Notes under the pieces: model-generated
Database searches by the model: none
What the model saw: only the letters and a program-made list of their open reading frames with translations
Told to the model about the DNA's origin: nothing
In this document: positions 7,212 to 14,748 of the stretch, one piece after another
Layout of the letters: each line of letters starts with the position of its first letter
Position numbering within the stretch: position 1 is the stretch's first letter
Translations under genes and position numbers: made by a program
Assembly: GCA_030698695.1 (NCBI GenBank)
Contig: JAUYMR010000017.1
Span: forward strand, 1 to 40,323
Direction: 5' to 3'
Length of the DNA stretch: 40,323 nt
From: a bacterium
GTDB taxonomy: Bacteria > Patescibacteriota > Minisyncoccia > UBA6257 > WO2-44-18

Positions 7212-7703
7212 ATGAAAATTGTAACATTAGATGATAAAAAACGGGTCAAGATATTGCGTCGCAGAATGGCGGATTTTGATTTTGCTAAACATAATAAAAA
7301 AGAATTGCGTGAATTAATGGGGCAGATGAAGCAAACGATGCGCGATGCCCAGGGGATAGGGTTGAGCGCCAATCAAGTTGGCATAGGTTCGGATTTTTTT
7401 GTCGCCGAAGTAGAGAACAAGTTTTATACCATTTTTAATCCTCGGATAGAGAAGTTATCAAAAGAAACGATTTCTTTGGAAGAGGGTTGTTTGAGCGTGC
7501 CCGGTGTTTATGGACAAGTTGAGAGACCGACTAAAGTAACGTTGATTGGTTATGATATCAACGGTAAAAAAATAAAAATCAAAGCTTGGGGTTTGTTGGC
7601 TAGAGTTTTTCAACATGAAGTAGATCATTTAAATGGCAAGCTGTTTATAGATAAATGCAAGGAATTATATAAGATAGAAAAGCTAACCGATAATAATAGT
7701 TAA
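7212..7703 (+). CDS. def: Peptide deformylase
   Basis: A 163-aa metalloenzyme that removes the formyl group from nascent proteins. All three family motifs are present: GIGLSANQVG (48-57), EGCLS with metal ligand Cys93 (91-95), and QHEVDH with His135, Glu136 and His139. There is no Shine-Dalgarno sequence; it follows the small upstream ORF by 12 nt and precedes thpR by 11 nt, so the three look like one operon. An intact deformylase supports formylated initiation in this organism, which bears on the odd Fmt opposite. Confidence 0.96.
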   Translation: MKIVTLDDKKRVKILRRRMADFDFAKHNKKELRELMGQMKQTMRDAQGIGLSANQVGIGSDFFVAEVENKFYTIFNPRIEKLSKETISLEEGCLSVPGVYGQVERPTKVTLIGYDINGKKIKIKAWGLLARVFQHEVDHLNGKLFIDKCKELYKIEKLTDNNS

Positions 7704-7714
7704 CAGATTATTTT

Positions 7715-8278
7715 ATGAGGAAGCGTTTGTTTGTTGCAGTTAATTTGCCCGATGACATTAAATCCGCGATAAGCCGTCAAATAGATGATTGGCGTCCGCT
7801 TTTTAGCAATGAAATTAGATTTATGCCAGCTGATAATTGGCATTTGACCATAACTTTTCTTGATTACCAAGAAGATGAATATATCCCTGCTATCGTGGGA
7901 GCCATGGAGGAGGTGGCTGAGACATCGTTGAGCGCAGATATAAATTTTACAAGCTTTGCTTATGGACCAACCGAAAAGAGGCCGAGAATGATTTGGTTGA
8001 TGGGCGATGAGATGGCCGATAGATGGCTTGGCGATATTAAAAATAAATTGGAAGTCGCTCTTATCGGTAGGGGAGTTATGTTTAACCAAGAACGCAAGCC
8101 GCCAAAAACACATATTACCTTAGCCAGATTCCAAGATGGGACGCGAAACAATTTACCCAAGATCGCGGGGGTGGCCAATATAAATTTCTTGGCTACCGGC
8201 TTAGATTTAATGGAATCAACATTAAAACGTTCGGGGGCGGAATATGATGAGTTGTTTAGCGTGGATTTTAATGATTAG
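7715..8278 (+). CDS. thpR: RNA 2',3'-cyclic phosphodiesterase (2H family)
   Basis: A 187-aa 2H phosphoesterase with the two HxT motifs HLT (His43) and HIT (His133) placed in the expected internal pseudo-repeat. FVAVNLPDDIK at the N-terminus is the typical LigT/ThpR opening. The family hydrolyses RNA 2',3'-cyclic phosphodiester ends and can ligate tRNA halves in vitro. Likely cotranscribed with def (11-nt gap, no Shine-Dalgarno sequence). Confidence 0.92.
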   Translation: MRKRLFVAVNLPDDIKSAISRQIDDWRPLFSNEIRFMPADNWHLTITFLDYQEDEYIPAIVGAMEEVAETSLSADINFTSFAYGPTEKRPRMIWLMGDEMADRWLGDIKNKLEVALIGRGVMFNQERKPPKTHITLARFQDGTRNNLPKIAGVANINFLATGLDLMESTLKRSGAEYDELFSVDFND

Positions 8279-8366
8279 GCAGATAAAGGAATCGTTTTGG
8301 TTAGGATAAACTTGCGAGATTATTTGCGTACTGGATTTTATAACCTCCAGAGATTAAAATATATCT

Positions 8367-9596
8367 ATGTCTATAAGAAAAATATTACCGATTTTTTTGG
8401 TCATCTTGATTTTAATCAGTGGCGGTTCTTATTATTTTGGCTACCATCAAGGAACTCAGAATCCCGAACAATTTATTGTTAGAGGAATTACCAACATCGG
8501 TGATGATGATGTTACCGCTGATTTTGGTATTTTTTGGGAAGTCTGGAAAAAGATTAAGGATAGCTATATTAACGGCACCGAAGTAACTGATGAAGATTTG
8601 GTTTATGGCGCCACCAATGGTTTGGTTGATTCTTTGGGAGATCATAATAGCGTATTCTTTCCGCCAGATGATTCACAAAAATTTAACGAAGATATCAGTG
8701 GTAGTTTTGGCGGCATAGGGGCGGAGATAGGAGCTCGCAATGGCCGACTGGTTATCGTGGCGCCGCTAAAAAATTCTCCAGCAGAGGCGGCTGGCCTGCA
8801 GAGTGGGGATATTATTCTTAAAGTAGATGATAATATTACCGGTGATTTAGATGTGATGGAGGTTGTGAAGTTGATTAGGGGTTCGGTTGGCGAACGAGTG
8901 ACGTTAACCATTGCTCGCGATTCTTGGACTACGCCTAGGGATGTTGTGATTGTCAGAGAGATTATTATGGTGCCGACACTTGATCTCAACATTGAAGACG
9001 GCATTGCTCACATAAAATTATATGCCTTCAACGAAAGCGCGCCCTATGAATTTTATAAAGCAATTTTAAAAGCGGCTGGAGAAGACGCTCAGGGTATAGT
9101 GTTGGATTTAAGAAATAATCCCGGTGGATTCTTGGAAGTTGCCGTAAATATAGCCGGTTGGTTTTTGGATAGGGGAGATATAATAGTTTCCGAAAAATTT
9201 CGTTCCGGCGATGAGGAGGTTTTTCGGGCCAGTGGCAATGTATCTTTAGAGGACGCTCCTTTGGTAATTTTGGTTAATAAAGGTTCGGCATCGGCTTCGG
9301 AGATACTGGCTGGCGCTTTGCGCGATCAGAATGGCACAAAATTAGTTGGAGAAAATACTTTTGGCAAGGGTACTGTGCAACAAGTGTTTGATTTGCGCGA
9401 CGGATCGTCGGTTAAACTGACTATTGCCCATTGGTTATTGCCGAGTGGCAAAGAAATTGACAAAGAGGGAATCATGCCAGACTTTGAAGTTAATCTGACT
9501 GAAGATGATATTATGGCCGGCAGAGATCCTCAATTGGATAAGGCCAAAGAAGTGTTGCGAGAAGAAATAGCCAAAAAACTGAACCCCGACAGTTAA
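8367..9596 (+). CDS. S41 family C-terminal processing protease (CtpA/Prc-like)
   Basis: A 409-aa secreted or membrane-tethered serine protease. An N-terminal hydrophobic segment at about residues 7-26 is followed by the S41 N-terminal helical region and a PDZ domain (about 112-190, GIGAEIG...SPAEAAGLQSGDIILKVD). The peptidase core carries the Ser-Lys dyad: Ser309 in NKGSASASE and Lys334 in TFGKGTVQQ, 25 residues apart as in Prc. It should trim or degrade envelope proteins from their C-termini. TAAAAT-like TTAAAAT with the hexamer at 8355-8360 ends 6 nt before the ATG, so a leaderless start is predicted. Confidence 0.95.
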   Translation: MSIRKILPIFLVILILISGGSYYFGYHQGTQNPEQFIVRGITNIGDDDVTADFGIFWEVWKKIKDSYINGTEVTDEDLVYGATNGLVDSLGDHNSVFFPPDDSQKFNEDISGSFGGIGAEIGARNGRLVIVAPLKNSPAEAAGLQSGDIILKVDDNITGDLDVMEVVKLIRGSVGERVTLTIARDSWTTPRDVVIVREIIMVPTLDLNIEDGIAHIKLYAFNESAPYEFYKAILKAAGEDAQGIVLDLRNNPGGFLEVAVNIAGWFLDRGDIIVSEKFRSGDEEVFRASGNVSLEDAPLVILVNKGSASASEILAGALRDQNGTKLVGENTFGKGTVQQVFDLRDGSSVKLTIAHWLLPSGKEIDKEGIMPDFEVNLTEDDIMAGRDPQLDKAKEVLREEIAKKLNPDS

Positions 9597-9617
9597 GCGC
9601 GTCGGTTATTTAAAGAT

Positions 9618-10049
9618 ATGAAAATTTTATTACTTCAAGATATTAAAGGCATCGGACGCAAGTATGATGTCAAAGAGGTTAAAGAAGGTTACGCCAGAAA
9701 TTTTTTACTACCCAGAAAATTAGCAGTCGTAGCCGATGAAAGAGCTTTGAGTATGAAGGCAGAATCAGAGATTTATGAGCGAACGCTATTGGATAAGAAT
9801 CGCGCCCTAGCTAAGGATATAGAAAATCAAGCGATTGTCTTTAAAGTTAAAACTGGAGACAAAAAGGAAGTTTTTGGATCTATTAAAAAAGAGGACATCA
9901 AGAAAGTTTTGATTGATAGGGGTTTTGATATAGTGGATGTGATATTGCCGCACCCATTGAAAAAAATAGGCGACCATTCAGTTGAGATCGCTTTTGGCAG
10001 GGGAATAAAAGGAAGGGCGATGGTTACTTTGCAGTCGATTGAGGAATAA
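9618..10049 (+). CDS. rplI: 50S ribosomal protein bL9
   Basis: A 143-aa L9 with the N-terminal rRNA-binding domain ([21 protein letters not shown], read here to within the 20-residue motif, then [10 protein letters not shown]), a central helix and a full C-terminal domain. Its presence is informative because some CPR lineages are reported to lack bL9. It follows the protease by 21 nt. Its last 26 nt overlap the end of rpmA, which runs the opposite way, so the two mRNAs are complementary at their 3' ends. No terminator lies between them. Confidence 0.96.
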   Translation: MKILLLQDIKGIGRKYDVKEVKEGYARNFLLPRKLAVVADERALSMKAESEIYERTLLDKNRALAKDIENQAIVFKVKTGDKKEVFGSIKKEDIKKVLIDRGFDIVDVILPHPLKKIGDHSVEIAFGRGIKGRAMVTLQSIEE

Positions 10050-10314
10050 CGTTAACTACCTTTACATAGCGATGATTGCCGTCAAACCGTGTTTTTTTGG
10101 CGCTGGAGAACATTACTTTGCCGGTTACGCCAGCGTATAAAGTATCGTCGCCTCCACGACGAACGTTTTTGCCGGCTAAGTATTTAGAGCCTCTTTGGCG
10201 AATAATAATGCCGCCGATTTTAACGGTTTCATCATGATTGACCTTGACTCCAAGTCTTTTACTGATAGAGTCTCGTCCTAATTTAGTAGAGCCACCTGAT
10301 TTAGTATGTGCCAT
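10024..10314 (-). CDS. rpmA: 50S ribosomal protein bL27
   Basis: A 96-aa L27. The N-terminus [16 protein letters not shown] is the tail that reaches the peptidyl-transferase centre, and it starts directly with the mature sequence, so no Firmicutes-type cleaved extension. [17 protein letters not shown] is the conserved core. It is not next to rplU (bL21), its usual partner. A promoter at 10402-10431 would give it an unusually long leader of about 80 nt containing an inverted-repeat element. Confidence 0.97.
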   Translation of the reverse strand: MAHTKSGGSTKLGRDSISKRLGVKVNHDETVKIGGIIIRQRGSKYLAGKNVRRGGDDTLYAGVTGKVMFSSAKKTRFDGNHRYVKVVNVIPQSTAK

Positions 10315-10334
10315 ATTAGTTGATTAATTTCGTG

Positions 10335-10383
10335 GTTGAGTAGTTTCTTAGCGGCGGACGCGCCGGATGAGACACTAGCCAAC
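10335..10383 (-). promoter_or_regulatory. Structured element in the rpmA leader
   Basis: Nested complementary segments GTTG/CAAC (outer), AGT/ACT and TCT/AGA are separated by symmetric internal loops of 3x3 and 1x1 nt, with a GC-rich apical part containing GGCG/CGCC. It lies between the predicted start point (about 10395) and the rpmA ATG. This could be a ribosomal-protein autoregulatory leader; inferred from pairing only. Confidence 0.4.
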
Positions 10384-10401
10384 TTATAAAAGTATGATAA
10401 G

Positions 10402-10431
10402 ATTTTAGCACCATAGCTTTTATTAAGTCAA
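10402..10431 (-). promoter_or_regulatory. rpmA promoter
   Basis: On the minus strand TTGACT (10431-10426), 18-nt spacer, extended -10 TGCTAAAAT with hexamer 10407-10402. The same TGC-TAAAAT form precedes pgk and the gene at 39532. Confidence 0.6.
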
Positions 10432-10442
10432 CTCTTCGCATT

Positions 10443-10580
10443 ATGAATTTTTGGCAAGAAAATAAAGTTAAAATATTCAATATAGTTTTATGGCTACTTC
10501 TGGTGGTGGCCAGTTTTGGCGTGGGATATTTGGTTGCCAAAGATAATAATCGAGCCCCGATAATTATTGAACAGCATTAG
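10443..10580 (+). CDS. Putative 45-aa single-pass membrane peptide
   Basis: ATG at 10443 to TAG at 10578-10580 encodes a 45-aa peptide starting MNFWQENKVK. It has one hydrophobic helix (IVLWLLLVVASFGVGYLVA, about residues 14-32), a charged patch KDNNR, and a short tail ending IIIEQH. The topology fits a membrane anchor. The GYLVAKDNNRAPIIIE part resembles N-terminal anchors of longer exported CPR proteins, so it could be either a true small protein or the stub of a truncated one. It ends 1 nt before the convergent NDH-2-like gene. No Shine-Dalgarno sequence. Confidence 0.5.
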   Translation: MNFWQENKVKIFNIVLWLLLVVASFGVGYLVAKDNNRAPIIIEQH

Positions 10581-10581
10581 C

Positions 10582-11871
10582 TTATCCCAGCCGGTCGTTT
10601 TTGATAAATATCCTTAACCCCTTAGACCAAAGTTTAACAGCTTGCCATGGATTGGTTATAGATAAAAGATAATTTAGTTCAACAAGTATTTTAAATATCC
10701 AACCCCAAAATCCGGATATGATTATTGATCCTAATTTAGCTATCGCATATTTGCCGCCGATGGGTATGACATAGGGATAGGTGATAGGTTGATAGATTCT
10801 ATGCTTTGTCTTGCTAGTTATTTCCTCTCTGGCTTTTATATCCTCAATAATATTGTTAGCTACAACGTCGGCCTGTACGAGCGCCGCTCGAGCGACTTTG
10901 GGAATGGTTTTTTCAGTAATCGGGTCGTAAAAACAAATAGCATCTCCTAAGGCATAAATTTTGCCGTATAGTTTTAAGTCTGGAGTGGCCGGCAAACATT
11001 CCATACCCGGAACGGTGACGATTTGTTTTCTTTTTTCCTCTCTTTTTAGGGGCAGGGTTTGCATAAGACTAGACGCCTTGACGCCGCCGGTCCAGATGAA
11101 TATATCATAATGAATTTCTCGGCCGCTTTTTAATAAAATCTTATTGGGTTTTATGCTATCAATAACTTCATTAAATGAAGTGTTGACGCCTATTTTTTTC
11201 AATCTGATAGAAGCTGATTCAATTATTTTTTCTTCAAATCCCGGCAAAATATTGGGAGCGGCTTCAATAATAGTGGTTTTGACATCGCAGCTATTCTTGG
11301 TTTCGGTCCTAAGCTCGCGAAGCCAGCCCTGTATTTCACCAGCCAGTTCCACGCCGGTAGAGCCACCGCCACCAATAACAATTTTTAAATCTTTTTTGCC
11401 ATCGCTGATATAATTGAGAATGCGATTACGTATCGCCAGAGCATCTATGAATGTTTTTAAAGACAGAGAATTTTCTTTTAGGCCCGGTATGTCAAAGTAG
11501 TTAACCTCTGACCCGATAGCTAATATTAAATAGTCATATTTAAGTCTGCCATTATCATAATGAATATCGCCCCCAATCAAATCCAAAGTGGTTATAGCGG
11601 CCCGTATAAAATTGATTTTGTATTTTCTAATAAGATTTCCAATTGGGATAGCGACAATTTCTTGCAGTTCTGGATAATTAGCCGTGGTTTTGGAAGTAGT
11701 GGCGGCTTCGTAAAGTGTGGGTGTGTAGGTATGGTAACTATTTTTATCCAACAAAATAACATCGTATTTTTTTTGAAGATGTAATTTCTTAATTTTTTTA
11801 GCTATGGCGATGGCGGTTCGTAAACCGCCGAATCCGGCGCCGAGAATAACAATAGACTGCTTTCGTTCCAT
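10582..11871 (-). CDS. NAD(P)/FAD-dependent oxidoreductase, NDH-2-like
   Basis: A 429-aa two-dinucleotide-binding flavoprotein. The N-terminal FAD motif GAGFGG (11-16), the NAD(P)H motif GGGGSTGVELAGE (167-179) and the C-terminal FAD motif ALGDA are present, with TYTPTLYEAAT typical of type II NADH:quinone oxidoreductases. The C-terminal helices (about 385-415, amphipathic and hydrophobic) fit peripheral membrane binding. The family passes electrons from NADH to quinone without proton pumping. No other respiratory genes are in the window, so a redox-balancing role with an unknown acceptor is the cautious reading. Convergent with the 45-aa ORF and divergent from pgk. Confidence 0.88.
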   Translation of the reverse strand: MERKQSIVILGAGFGGLRTAIAIAKKIKKLHLQKKYDVILLDKNSYHTYTPTLYEAATTSKTTANYPELQEIVAIPIGNLIRKYKINFIRAAITTLDLIGGDIHYDNGRLKYDYLILAIGSEVNYFDIPGLKENSLSLKTFIDALAIRNRILNYISDGKKDLKIVIGGGGSTGVELAGEIQGWLRELRTETKNSCDVKTTIIEAAPNILPGFEEKIIESASIRLKKIGVNTSFNEVIDSIKPNKILLKSGREIHYDIFIWTGGVKASSLMQTLPLKREEKRKQIVTVPGMECLPATPDLKLYGKIYALGDAICFYDPITEKTIPKVARAALVQADVVANNIIEDIKAREEITSKTKHRIYQPITYPYVIPIGGKYAIAKLGSIIISGFWGWIFKILVELNYLLSITNPWQAVKLWSKGLRIFIKNDRLG

Positions 11872-11893
11872 TGATATAAGTTTAGCAGATTTA

Positions 11894-11902
11894 TGCTAAA
11901 AT
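11894..11902 (+). promoter_or_regulatory. Extended -10 element of pgk
   Basis: TGCTAAAAT, hexamer at 11897-11902, 6 nt before the pgk ATG. A TTGATA lies at 11871-11876 but 20 nt upstream, so -35 use is doubtful and the extended TG may replace it. Confidence 0.55.
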
Positions 11903-11908
11903 TTAGAC

Positions 11909-12919
11909 ATGAAGTTTTTGAGTAAATTAAAGGGCGGCTTGCGTGGCCAAACTGTATTGTTGCGAGTAGATTTCAATGTTGAGGGAGTGCATGATGCGCT
12001 AAGACTTTGCGCCGTTTTGCCGACCATAAAATTTTTGTTAAACAGAAAGGCTAAAATCATAATTTTGAGTCATCGTGGTAGGCCAACTCGCAAAACTCCA
12101 TCTTTGAGTTTAAAATTTTGTTTAAAATTTTTAGAAAAGAATGTCGGTCGGAAAATAACATTTCTGTCCACCATACCAGATAAACTTCCTATGGGAGAAT
12201 TGTTTGTGTTGGAGAATTTGCGTTTTTGGCCAGGAGAGGACGATAACGATATAGTTTTTGCTAGAAAACTGGCTGAGCTGGGAAATGTTTATGTAAATGA
12301 CGCTTTCGGCGTTTCTCATAGGGCCAATGCCTCGGTTACTAGATTGCCTAAATTATTGCCAGCTTATGCCGGCTTGCTATTAGAAAAAGAGATCAAGACC
12401 TTATCTAGTGTTATGAGATCGCCTCGTCAGCCGTTGGTTTTGATTTTCGGCGGAGCGAAGGTGGGAGATAAAATACCGGTTGTTAAGAAATTATTACCCA
12501 AGACGTCGGTGGTTTTACTAGGTTCATCAGTAATTGGTGATCGTAGTTTATTGCCCAAATCCAACAAGATACTTTGGCCGATAGATTGGTTGGCCGAAAA
12601 AGATCGGGCTTTTGACATAGGTCCGCTGACCGTTGATGTCTACGGTCAAATTATTAAAAAAGCCGGGACGATTATTTGGAATGGCCCCGTTGGCAGGTTT
12701 GAAGATAAAAAGTTTGCCGCCGGATCTATGTCAATTGCCAATTTAATAGCCAGAAGTAACGCTAATGTTATTATTGGCGGTGGCGAGACGACAACTGTAT
12801 TCCAAATGTCTCAAAGAAATCATAGCATTAGAAAAAATATATTTTTATCTACTGGCGGTGGGGCTATGTTGGCTCTGCTAAGCGGCAAAAAATTGCCGGG
12901 AATAGAAGCTCTTAAATAG
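11909..12919 (+). CDS. pgk: Phosphoglycerate kinase (compact)
   Basis: A 336-aa enzyme, well below the usual 390-400 aa, but with all signature blocks: LRVDFNV, SHRGRPTRK, ENLRFWPGE, NDAFGVSHRANAS, GGAKVGDKI, WNGPVGRFE, GGGETTT and STGGGAML. It makes ATP from 1,3-bisphosphoglycerate in glycolysis. The shortening falls mainly in loops of the N-terminal and middle regions, including NFNV followed by a short linker where other Pgks have PLD. It is not clustered with gap or other glycolytic genes here. The ATG is 6 nt after a TAAAAT box, so a leaderless mRNA is predicted. Confidence 0.95.
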   Translation: MKFLSKLKGGLRGQTVLLRVDFNVEGVHDALRLCAVLPTIKFLLNRKAKIIILSHRGRPTRKTPSLSLKFCLKFLEKNVGRKITFLSTIPDKLPMGELFVLENLRFWPGEDDNDIVFARKLAELGNVYVNDAFGVSHRANASVTRLPKLLPAYAGLLLEKEIKTLSSVMRSPRQPLVLIFGGAKVGDKIPVVKKLLPKTSVVLLGSSVIGDRSLLPKSNKILWPIDWLAEKDRAFDIGPLTVDVYGQIIKKAGTIIWNGPVGRFEDKKFAAGSMSIANLIARSNANVIIGGGETTTVFQMSQRNHSIRKNIFLSTGGGAMLALLSGKKLPGIEALK

Positions 12920-12970
12920 TCATTAAGCGATTCAATAATTTAATAACTCAATTATTACTAATAAAAAACC

Positions 12971-13807
12971 ATGCGTGATATAATCGTTATTTTTCATGGA
13001 GATTGTCCAGATGGGTTTAGTGGCGGTTGGGCGGCCTGGAAGAGGTTCGGCAATAGAGCTACCTATATTGCCGCCAAACATCATTTTCCACCCGTGACCA
13101 ATCTTAAAAACAAAGAAATTTACTTTGTAGATTTTATTTATCCCACAGAGATCACTAAAAAACTTATAAAAAACAACAAGCGGGTAGTTTTGATAGACCA
13201 TCATATTTCAGCCAAGCCCATAGCTAAACTTATCAAAGAAAAGCTATATCGTACCACTAATTCCGGCGCGGTGTTGGCTTGGCAATATTTTCATCCAGGT
13301 AAAAAAGTTCCTAAAATGTTGCTACACGTAGAGGATGTTGATCGTTGGCAATTCAAATTGCCGCATACTAGAGAAATTTCAGCTTACATCAACTTGTTTG
13401 ATTATAGTTTTAAAAATTGGAGCAAAATAGTGACTGACATAGATAACAAGAAAAAACTTAAAGAAATTATTAGTCATGGTAAGTGGGTATTAAAATATGA
13501 AGATCAATGGATAAACAAATTAATAAACAATGCTCAACTAGTAAAATTTTGTGGCTATAAAACGTTGATTGTTAATTCGCCCGTTTTGAATTCTGATATC
13601 GGCAATCGGCTTACAAAGATGCTACCGCCCGTAGGCATCGTTTGGAGTCAGAAAAGCGATGGGAAAATAGCAGTCTCTTTAAGATCAAGCGGCAGAGTTG
13701 ATGTTTCCAAATTGGCGGCAAAGTTTGGCGGTGGCGGACACAAGAGGGCGGCGGGTTTTGCCATAGATTCAAAAGAAAAATTTCCTTGGAAAGCTATCAA
13801 GAGTTAG
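12971..13807 (+). CDS. DHH/DHHA1 family phosphoesterase
   Basis: A 278-aa protein with the N-terminal HGDCPDGF motif (9-16), the signature IDHH (75-78) and the C-terminal DHHA1 nucleic-acid-binding motif GGGGHKRAAGF. The layout resembles NrnA-like or oligoribonuclease-type DHH proteins that bind Mn and hydrolyse short RNAs, nucleotides or cyclic dinucleotides, but the substrate cannot be read from sequence. A single-stranded-DNA exonuclease like RecJ is less likely because of the small size. No Shine-Dalgarno sequence; rnhA follows after 65 nt, so the pair may cooperate in nucleic acid turnover. Confidence 0.9.
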   Translation: MRDIIVIFHGDCPDGFSGGWAAWKRFGNRATYIAAKHHFPPVTNLKNKEIYFVDFIYPTEITKKLIKNNKRVVLIDHHISAKPIAKLIKEKLYRTTNSGAVLAWQYFHPGKKVPKMLLHVEDVDRWQFKLPHTREISAYINLFDYSFKNWSKIVTDIDNKKKLKEIISHGKWVLKYEDQWINKLINNAQLVKFCGYKTLIVNSPVLNSDIGNRLTKMLPPVGIVWSQKSDGKIAVSLRSSGRVDVSKLAAKFGGGGHKRAAGFAIDSKEKFPWKAIKS

Positions 13808-13872
13808 TCGGTGAGTTGTTTAATTGGTACGAAAAAGTTATCTGATCGGTTTAGTAGTTTAATCAATAAAAA

Positions 13873-14292
13873 ATGAACACGCTTTTTGATGATAAAAGAT
13901 TAGTGATTTATACCGATGGGGGAGCTAGGGGCAACCCCGGCCCAGCGGCTATCGGCGTAGTGGTTGGAAGTAAAAAATATGGTGAATACATTGGTGAAGC
14001 TACTAATAATGTCGCTGAATACAAAGCCGTTATTTTTGCTTTAAAAAAAGCCAAGGCGTTAATCGGCAAAAAAAAGGCGGCCGACGTAGAATTAGAAGTT
14101 AATATGGACAGTGAGTTAGTAGTTAGGCAATTAAACGGTGACTATAAGATTTTAGATGAAAATTTACAGCCGCTTTTTGTTGAGGTTTGGAATTTAAGAT
14201 TGGATTTTGGGGGGATTATTTTTAGACATGTTCCGCGCGAAAAAAATAAAGAGGCCGATGGATTGGTTAATGAAGCTCTTGACAATCAATAG
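13873..14292 (+). CDS. rnhA: Ribonuclease HI-like
   Basis: A 139-aa RNase H fold protein with a full acidic tetrad: Asp15 (YTDGGARGNPG), Glu49 (NNVAEYKAV), Asp79 (NMDSELVVRQ) and Asp129 (KEADGLVNEA). It degrades RNA in RNA-DNA hybrids. It resembles the YpdQ/Rv2228c-type short RNase HI more than E. coli RnhA because the basic protrusion is short. Its last codons overlap the promoter of the downstream ncRNA (TTGACA at 14279). Confidence 0.93.
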   Translation: MNTLFDDKRLVIYTDGGARGNPGPAAIGVVVGSKKYGEYIGEATNNVAEYKAVIFALKKAKALIGKKKAADVELEVNMDSELVVRQLNGDYKILDENLQPLFVEVWNLRLDFGGIIFRHVPREKNKEADGLVNEALDNQ

Positions 14293-14306
14293 CTATCTGC
14301 CATAAT
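14279..14306 (+). promoter_or_regulatory. Strong promoter of the ncRNA
   Basis: Consensus TTGACA at 14279-14284, 16-nt spacer, CATAAT at 14301-14306. It begins inside the end of rnhA. The expected start is about 14313. This is one of the two consensus TTGACA boxes on the plus strand driving an abundant product (the other is rpsL). Confidence 0.7.
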
Positions 14307-14312
14307 GGTCAT

Positions 14313-14606
14313 ATCGCACATTGATTGAAGGTTTATATCGAGGTTAGGACTGAAATTGGCCCGCGATGTCGCAGTTATGACGCCGCGGCGCGGCTGCGAA
14401 TCTTGTCTGGAGTCAGATTCATAGTTTTCTGGTTGTGGGAACTCTGTCTCTAGACAAAAAGCGGGATCCTCTCGGTCCAACCTCGATACTAATTTTTACC
14501 GGGATTAGGCACCGGCCTGTCTAGTCGGAATGCTTGGTCCCAATGGTGACGTGCGCCCCGTGAGGCAGCCCCCGTACGATATTTTCATCGTACGGGGGCC
14601 TTTTTT
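14313..14606 (+). ncRNA. Structured non-coding RNA of unknown class, about 290 nt
   Basis: No credible ORF. A closing stem pairs 14336-14345 (TATCGAGGTT) with 14479-14488 (AACCTCGATA), extended after a bulged A by GGAC/GTCC. Inside, CCCGC (14360-14364) pairs with GCGGG (14461-14465), enclosing two hairpins: TCGCAG (14369-14374)/CTGCGA (14394-14399), and TTGTCTGGAG (14403-14412)/CTCTAGACAA (14448-14457). That makes a junction. Downstream, CCGGC (14512-14516)/GTCGG (14524-14528) presents a loop whose TGTCTA (14518-14523) is complementary to TAGACA (14451-14456), a possible pseudoknot or switch. It ends at a very strong terminator. Features of tmRNA, RNase P and bacterial SRP RNA are absent; 6S RNA is not matched by eye. 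Confidence 0.75.
14568..14606 (+). terminator. Strong intrinsic terminator of the ncRNA
   Basis: CCCCCGTACGAT (14569-14580) and ATCGTACGGGGG (14587-14598) pair perfectly with a 6-nt loop, extended by one G-C pair, followed by CTTTTTT (T-run 14601-14606). Confidence 0.93.
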
Positions 14607-14712
14607 ATTAATAAGATTATTAATTTAAAATGAATTCGAAAACGATGAAAATAAATTCAAAGAATCATAATTAGAGAGCGGCAAAGCGGGGCGAGGGGGC
14701 GTGTTGCTGCTA

Positions 14713-14741
14713 TTGACTTATATAGTAGTATCTGATATAAT
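14713..14741 (+). promoter_or_regulatory. Promoter of the surface protein gene
   Basis: TTGACT at 14713-14718, 17-nt spacer, extended -10 TGATATAAT with hexamer at 14736-14741. The ATG at 14749 follows after 7 nt. Because this promoter lies inside the longest possible ORF, it argues for the start at 14749. Confidence 0.75.
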
Positions 14742-14748
14742 TAATAAC

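Noticed and set aside
14313-14606. tmRNA, SRP or RNase P RNA for this locus
   Set aside because: No tag reading frame or tRNA-like ends, no SRP GGAAG/AGCAGCC core, and RNase P RNA is clearly at 16071-16428.
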